From Flavobacterium sp. Leaf82 (lineage in GTDB: Bacteria > Bacteroidota > Bacteroidia > Flavobacteriales > Flavobacteriaceae): a stretch of DNA of 64,000 bases. The stretch's first letter is position 1. Every line of letters starts with the position of its first letter. The stretch covers positions 20,736-84,735 of the forward strand of contig NZ_LMMA01000010.1 in NCBI RefSeq assembly GCF_001422725.1. Reading direction: 5' to 3'. Below the pieces are notes generated by a model, which saw only the letters and a program-made list of their open reading frames with translations, was not told where the DNA came from and made no database searches. The translations under genes and the position numbers were made by a program. Positions 59,788 through 64,000 of the stretch are shown in pieces.

Positions 59788-61746
59788 TTAAATTATTTTC
59801 CAACCATTATCTTCAAGGAGCTTACTATTTTCCTCTACTAATGTTTCATTTAAAGCTACGCAAAGGAGATGAGTAGGTCGGGACATGCCTACATGGGCAA
59901 CTTTAAGACACATTTCTTTTCTCGATGCTCCCTTTCTTTTAACATAGGCTGTACCCTTAAGTTGCTCTATCAAATATTCTCCACAGGGTTTGTGGAAAGA
60001 TGTTTCTAGATATAATGTAGCTCTATGTGTTTCGCCTTTTACACTGTGTACCGTTGCCACTTCTATAGGAACATGATTTAAATGAGTCGCACTGGAATAA
60101 AAAATATTCTTTAGTTGCAGCGTTTGGGCACTAATATCTTCAGCATCATTAGAATCTATAAACTTTAATGAATAGTCTTTCAAAGCAATGTCCAAAGCAG
60201 GAAATAAAATATCTTTTGTAAAGTTTTTTATTTCTTCAGTTGGATTGTTACCAGAAAAACTTTGACTGGCCCATGCAGAAATCTTTGAAGACAGGGCAAT
60301 AAACTGCTCAGGAAACTGTTGTTTTAGAAAATTAATGAGAGAGGTTCTACTATAATATCGTTCACCTTTGATCGTACTATTTTTGATTTCTGATCTTCGA
60401 AGAATCTCTACAAGACAATCAATCACAGTATTGAAAAATTCTTTTGGCTCTGAAATATTGCTATATGTTATTGCAGCCAGCAACGATTTGAATGAAGGGT
60501 TTTTATTTGAAATTTTCTTATTAAAAGAAGGGAAATAACTTTTAATGGTTAATCCATCTTTATCTTTGCCAACCCAGCCAACAGCTTTTACAGGATATTT
60601 ATATTGCTTATTTTCGGCTAAATCGTGCACGGGCAGTAATGCAGCAAATTTTTCAATTACCTGATTTTCTTCTTTACTCTTGTATTTAATTATGTATGTA
60701 GGAATATCAAATTCATTACGTCCTTTTAAATCGGGATTACTTTTAAGGGCCACCGTTTTTAATATATTAGCTATAGGCTGTGAAAACCTTCTGGATTCTG
60801 TAATGCTCATTCTTTCGGAATCTTCCCAAGCACTTATTCCGTCATTATCATTTAGAATTGCCTGGTTGGTATCTCCAATGCGCTGAATAATTACATTATC
60901 ATCAAATAATAATTTAATGATAGCATCTTGGTGGTTATATGTATCCTGCATTTCATCAACAAAAACATGAGAAAATCTGCTAGAAAAGGCATTTTTTATT
61001 TCAGGATATGCCAGCAGATATTCTTTGGCATAAAAATATGCATCATCATAAGAAAGAACACCGCTTTTTAGAATACTAGCTTTAAGTTTATTTAGAGAGT
61101 TATATACTCGGATTTTTTCCTCGTTAGACCAACCTGCATTTTTTCCTTTGCTTCTCTGAGGTTTTTTCGGTTCAATCTTTTTACCATCAACACCTTTGAC
61201 GAGATCGTAAACTTGTTCTTCAACTTGTTTATAAGTGAGTTTGAAGGCTATATCCCCATTAGCGTGAAGAAATTCTTTTGCCATTTTTAAATCGTCTCGT
61301 GAAACGCCTTTGGCAAACGATGTGAATAAACGATTAAATGCACGGTCAGAGTCTATCACAGCAATTCGCTCATGGTTTTTGTTACTGTAGTATGGTATTG
61401 CTAAAAACTTATCAATAAATGACTGTATAGTGCCAAAAAAATTAGGGTATTGAAATAGCTTTTCAGCCCTATGTCCAAGATTATTTTTAATTTCATTAAT
61501 ACCAACATTTGTATGTGTAAGTACACATAGACCTTTACCATTCTCAAAGGGCATTTTTTCAGAAAGAAGGTATAATTTTGCAAGGAGGCTAGTAGTTTTA
61601 CCGCTTCCTGGACATGCTTCTACATCAATTGACCTGTCTATACAGGATATAAAGTTGTATCGTTCGTTTTTATCATCTTCAAATGTACCATTGTCTCCAA
61701 AGAAAATTTTTTCTACCCTCGTGATATCTTTATGAGTGATCTGCAT
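59788..61746 (-). CDS. gajB: UvrD/Rep-like helicase of a Gabija system
   Basis: 652 residues. A superfamily 1 helicase: Walker A EACPGSGKTTSLLAKL (~41-56), motif Ia VLTHTNVG, motif II FVDEMQDT (~260), motif III QRIGDTNQAI, a later ATVHSVKGETH (motif V) and VGMSRPTHLLCVAL (motif VI). In Gabija, GajB works with the GajA nuclease, sensing DNA ends and nucleotide changes during phage infection. The start overlaps the end of gajA by 17 bases, the standard gene order for this system. It is clearly longer than the founding GajB (about 490 residues, from memory), the extra being mainly in the middle of the protein. A 233-base gap separates it from the next operon. Confidence 0.88.
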   Translation of the reverse strand: MQITHKDITRVEKIFFGDNGTFEDDKNERYNFISCIDRSIDVEACPGSGKTTSLLAKLYLLSEKMPFENGKGLCVLTHTNVGINEIKNNLGHRAEKLFQYPNFFGTIQSFIDKFLAIPYYSNKNHERIAVIDSDRAFNRLFTSFAKGVSRDDLKMAKEFLHANGDIAFKLTYKQVEEQVYDLVKGVDGKKIEPKKPQRSKGKNAGWSNEEKIRVYNSLNKLKASILKSGVLSYDDAYFYAKEYLLAYPEIKNAFSSRFSHVFVDEMQDTYNHQDAIIKLLFDDNVIIQRIGDTNQAILNDNDGISAWEDSERMSITESRRFSQPIANILKTVALKSNPDLKGRNEFDIPTYIIKYKSKEENQVIEKFAALLPVHDLAENKQYKYPVKAVGWVGKDKDGLTIKSYFPSFNKKISNKNPSFKSLLAAITYSNISEPKEFFNTVIDCLVEILRRSEIKNSTIKGERYYSRTSLINFLKQQFPEQFIALSSKISAWASQSFSGNNPTEEIKNFTKDILFPALDIALKDYSLKFIDSNDAEDISAQTLQLKNIFYSSATHLNHVPIEVATVHSVKGETHRATLYLETSFHKPCGEYLIEQLKGTAYVKRKGASRKEMCLKVAHVGMSRPTHLLCVALNETLVEENSKLLEDNGWKII

Positions 61747-63673
61747 CTTCTGATTTTGTTACATGATAAATTGCGTCAACGATATATTTGAATCTTTCAT
61801 CAGCCTTAATTCCCGGCTGTATTTTTGATTTGTATCTTAATAGCATTTTTGACAACCATTGGGCAGTAACTGTTTTAGAAGCCTTGTTAGCAGAAAGTCT
61901 TTCATAAATTTTATAAGCAATTTGCTCCTTACTTAAGGAGTCTTCTTTCCATTTACTGTAAATTTCTTTAGCCTTCTTTATTCTTTTAATTGCTTCTGTG
62001 GAAGTAATGCCTTTAAAATTATGGTTGTTAGTTCGTGATTTAGACAATTGTGCTAAATAGGTAGCACAGTTTATAAATTCTGCAAATTCACCTAAAGCAA
62101 GATCATGTTCCATAGTCCAAAGCGAAGAATGGAAAACTTGTATCCGTCCATCAGCAGAATTATAATCTTTGATTAAATTGTCCGACTCGATTTTGGCATC
62201 AGGAACAAGTTTAGTTACAGTACGTTTTTTGGACTGAATTGTAGCACCTGTATCGGTTTGTTCAATATCTAAATCAGTAATAATGGAAACCTTTATAGGA
62301 AGTGTACTTTGATCAAACCTTTTAAATATTTTAGCATATCTAAGAAAAGCCTTGCTTCCAACATTTACAACAGAAACCCCATATCTATGAAGAGGTCTCC
62401 CAATAATTTCAGCTATCGTTGGGATCAGTATATTTTCAGCAGTACCTTCTACTAAAATAACCCCTTTTGCAAAAAACATATTGGACTGGGTAGCATCAAG
62501 AAATCTTTCCAAAAACTCGTAATCATCCTCTTCTAATCCTGTATGACCTGCCGCTAAAGAATATGCCTGGCCATCTTGGCATAATATAAAATTTTTAAGA
62601 TGTAATTTTGATGCCAGTGTTGTACTGTGTGTAGAAAGAATAAACTGATTATCGAATTCTTGCTGTTTGTTTTGTAAAGCACTTATAACTCTTAATTGAG
62701 CCTGAGGATGTAGGTGTGCTTCCAGTTCTTCAACTAAAGCGAGTCTAAGCCCGCTATAATTTTTCCCCTGCAAGAGTAGTAATTCGGTAGCGATAAATAA
62801 TTTGTTTAGCGCGCCAAGTCCAGACTTATTTTCTTCAAGTGAAAGTCCTAATTTTTTTAGAATACTGGCCAGTTCAGAACCCGAAATATGAAAGAAAGGA
62901 TTTTGAATGTCATCAATATGAAAAAAATCCTTTAAGTGATTTTCCACTTTACTTTTTATAGGCCCTCCCGCAGGCGTTTCTTTAGATATTTCATATTCTA
63001 AATCTTCATCTAAAGAATCATGTGAAAAATATCCTGTTATTAAATTATTTGCTTTAGAAACATACTTTTCTAAAGTATGTTTTACTTTTTTTTGATCATC
63101 ATCGAATTGATCTTTAAATAAAGGATCATTTGATAGAATTTGAGCTAATCTTGATTTATAACCTGGAGATAACTCTGTTTCTGCATCCCGAAGCGGTTTA
63201 AGGTAAGTCAGGCGCAACATATCTTTTGCTGCACCATCCATAAATGCACCATCATCATCTATACCTGCTTTAACATTATAAATGACTCTGTGATCACGAG
63301 TGTAAGCATATAGCCATATACGCAATTCATATTGTTTAAATTCATTGAAATGTAACCATTCCAGAAAAAAACCTGCTTCTTGATTTGAAAAACCTGAAAG
63401 AAGGCACTCTATTCGAAGTTCTCTACTTCTTCCTGTTTTATAATGATGGAAATCCCTTTCATCCAACCTATGAAAATCAAAAGTATGGCTACCCAGTATC
63501 ATTCTAATAGCATCAATAATAGCTGTTTTACCAGAATTATTTTCTCCTATAAGAACATTCAAAAAAGAATTGAAGGAAATATCAATGCCAGGATTGTCGG
63601 TTCTAATTTCATTCGAATTATCCTTGGTTCCTATTTTGCGAAAGTTCCATATTTTAATATTTTTTAGATACAT
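61730..63673 (-). CDS. gajA: OLD-family ATPase/Toprim nuclease of a Gabija system
   Basis: 647 residues from ATG 63673 (a TTG lies at 63682). The N-terminal ABC-type ATPase half has MYLKNIKIWNFRKIG, Walker A LIGENNSGKTAIIDAI (~37-52) and a D-loop region with Walker B LVEELEAHLHPQ (~314-325), then LSTHSTTLA. The C-terminal half is a Toprim nuclease: VILVEGTAENILIP (Glu ~408) and SIITDLDIEQTD (Asp-x-Asp ~465). This is the GajA layout: a nicking endonuclease held inactive by nucleotide. It forms the Gabija pair with the UvrD-like gene immediately downstream. It is longer than the founding GajA (about 580 residues, from memory). It is the first gene of the - strand island at this edge. Confidence 0.88.
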   Translation of the reverse strand: MYLKNIKIWNFRKIGTKDNSNEIRTDNPGIDISFNSFLNVLIGENNSGKTAIIDAIRMILGSHTFDFHRLDERDFHHYKTGRSRELRIECLLSGFSNQEAGFFLEWLHFNEFKQYELRIWLYAYTRDHRVIYNVKAGIDDDGAFMDGAAKDMLRLTYLKPLRDAETELSPGYKSRLAQILSNDPLFKDQFDDDQKKVKHTLEKYVSKANNLITGYFSHDSLDEDLEYEISKETPAGGPIKSKVENHLKDFFHIDDIQNPFFHISGSELASILKKLGLSLEENKSGLGALNKLFIATELLLLQGKNYSGLRLALVEELEAHLHPQAQLRVISALQNKQQEFDNQFILSTHSTTLASKLHLKNFILCQDGQAYSLAAGHTGLEEDDYEFLERFLDATQSNMFFAKGVILVEGTAENILIPTIAEIIGRPLHRYGVSVVNVGSKAFLRYAKIFKRFDQSTLPIKVSIITDLDIEQTDTGATIQSKKRTVTKLVPDAKIESDNLIKDYNSADGRIQVFHSSLWTMEHDLALGEFAEFINCATYLAQLSKSRTNNHNFKGITSTEAIKRIKKAKEIYSKWKEDSLSKEQIAYKIYERLSANKASKTVTAQWLSKMLLRYKSKIQPGIKADERFKYIVDAIYHVTKSEDADHS

Positions 63674-63899
63674 TTTTCTCAAGTCATAAATTGGCTACAC
63701 AATTATACGATTTTATTAGTATTTAACGAAATTTATAAAGATTATTCAAGTAAATTACTTAATGAATATTAATGTTTTACAAAGACAAGGTAGAAGTGTA
63801 ATGTCGGCTTACTTTTATACTAAGAATTCTGTACTCAAATGGTTTTGATCATTTTATGTCTAGGCAAATTGATTTCATGTTCCTGTGGATATGGTGCAA

Positions 63900-63993
63900 A
63901 TTCCGGTTATATTGATCACCCCATTCCGTTTTAAAGTGAGCACCTGATTCCAGTTCAAAATGACCACCTAATTCCGGTGCAAAGTGAGCACCT
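63900..63993. repeat. Four tandem copies of a 24-base repeat, probable IS21-family end
   Basis: Four imperfect copies start at 63900, 63923, 63947 and 63971, each of the form ATTCCrkTTnnAArTGAnCACC. Multiple short repeats with TGAnCACC/GGTGnTCA cores are typical of the terminal region of IS21-family elements, where the IstA transposase binds. The istA/istB genes would lie to the right, outside the window. The 226 bases between gajA and the first copy show nothing I can name. Confidence 0.65.
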
Positions 63994-64000
63994 CCGTTTT

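Noticed and set aside
63900..63993. CRISPR array
   Set aside because: The 24-base units are contiguous with no spacers, are imperfect copies, and no cas gene is nearby.

Overview
The window looks like a Bacteroidota genome, most probably Flavobacterium or a close relative. It is strongly AT-rich, its proteins are rich in Lys, Ile and Asn, start codons lack Shine-Dalgarno sequences, and a TAnnTTTG-type -7 element is visible. The first 39 kb is a nonribosomal peptide synthetase (NRPS) cluster on the + strand. The remaining 25 kb is a dense anti-phage-type defence island, followed at the right edge by what looks like the end of an IS21-family element.

Biosynthetic half (1-39005). In order: the tail of an upstream NRPS (carrier domain), a periplasmic class A beta-lactamase homologue, a two-module NRPS with a terminal thioesterase, a PAPS-type sulfotransferase, a class III aminotransferase, an APS kinase (cysC) and a small unknown protein. 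After a 0.95-kb regulatory-looking gap come a NodU/CmcH-type carbamoyltransferase, an A-T-E NRPS, a class C-type beta-lactamase lipoprotein, a C-A-T NRPS, a CmlA-like di-iron hydroxylase, two large NRPSs between which one epimerization domain is split, and a type II thioesterase. A strong terminator closes the unit. The thioesterase of the first NRPS has Cys in place of Ser in its nucleophile elbow (GQCNG). A Cys thioesterase next to a sulfotransferase, a PAPS-supplying kinase and two beta-lactamase-family proteins is the combination known from sulfazecin (monobactam) biosynthesis. My main inference is that this is a monobactam-type N-sulfonated beta-lactam cluster. Hand-aligned adenylation codes suggest Thr, a diamino acid, Asp, Gly and Ser, plus two unassigned domains. 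A second, Ser-type thioesterase means there are two release points.

Defence half (39369-63673). On the + strand: a HEPN-domain protein, then three overlapping genes for a small 'middle component', an SMC/Rad50-like ABC ATPase with a Zn-hook-like insert, and a PD-(D/E)XK nuclease protein. This is an ABC-three-component-type system. On the - strand, in transcription order from the right: a Gabija pair (OLD/Toprim GajA and UvrD-like GajB); three closely spaced genes (NERD-like nuclease protein, nuclease-STAND NTPase fusion, Zn-ribbon nuclease protein); an excisionase-type HTH protein; and a SEC-C/PD-(D/E)XK giant protein followed by a protein with a HEPN-like C-terminus. The three-gene nuclease/STAND set and the SEC-C/HEPN pair do not match any named system I recognise.

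No tRNA, rRNA, CRISPR array or integrase is visible. Gene families were recognised by eye from motifs. No search was run, and adenylation codes come from manual alignment to GrsA-Phe.
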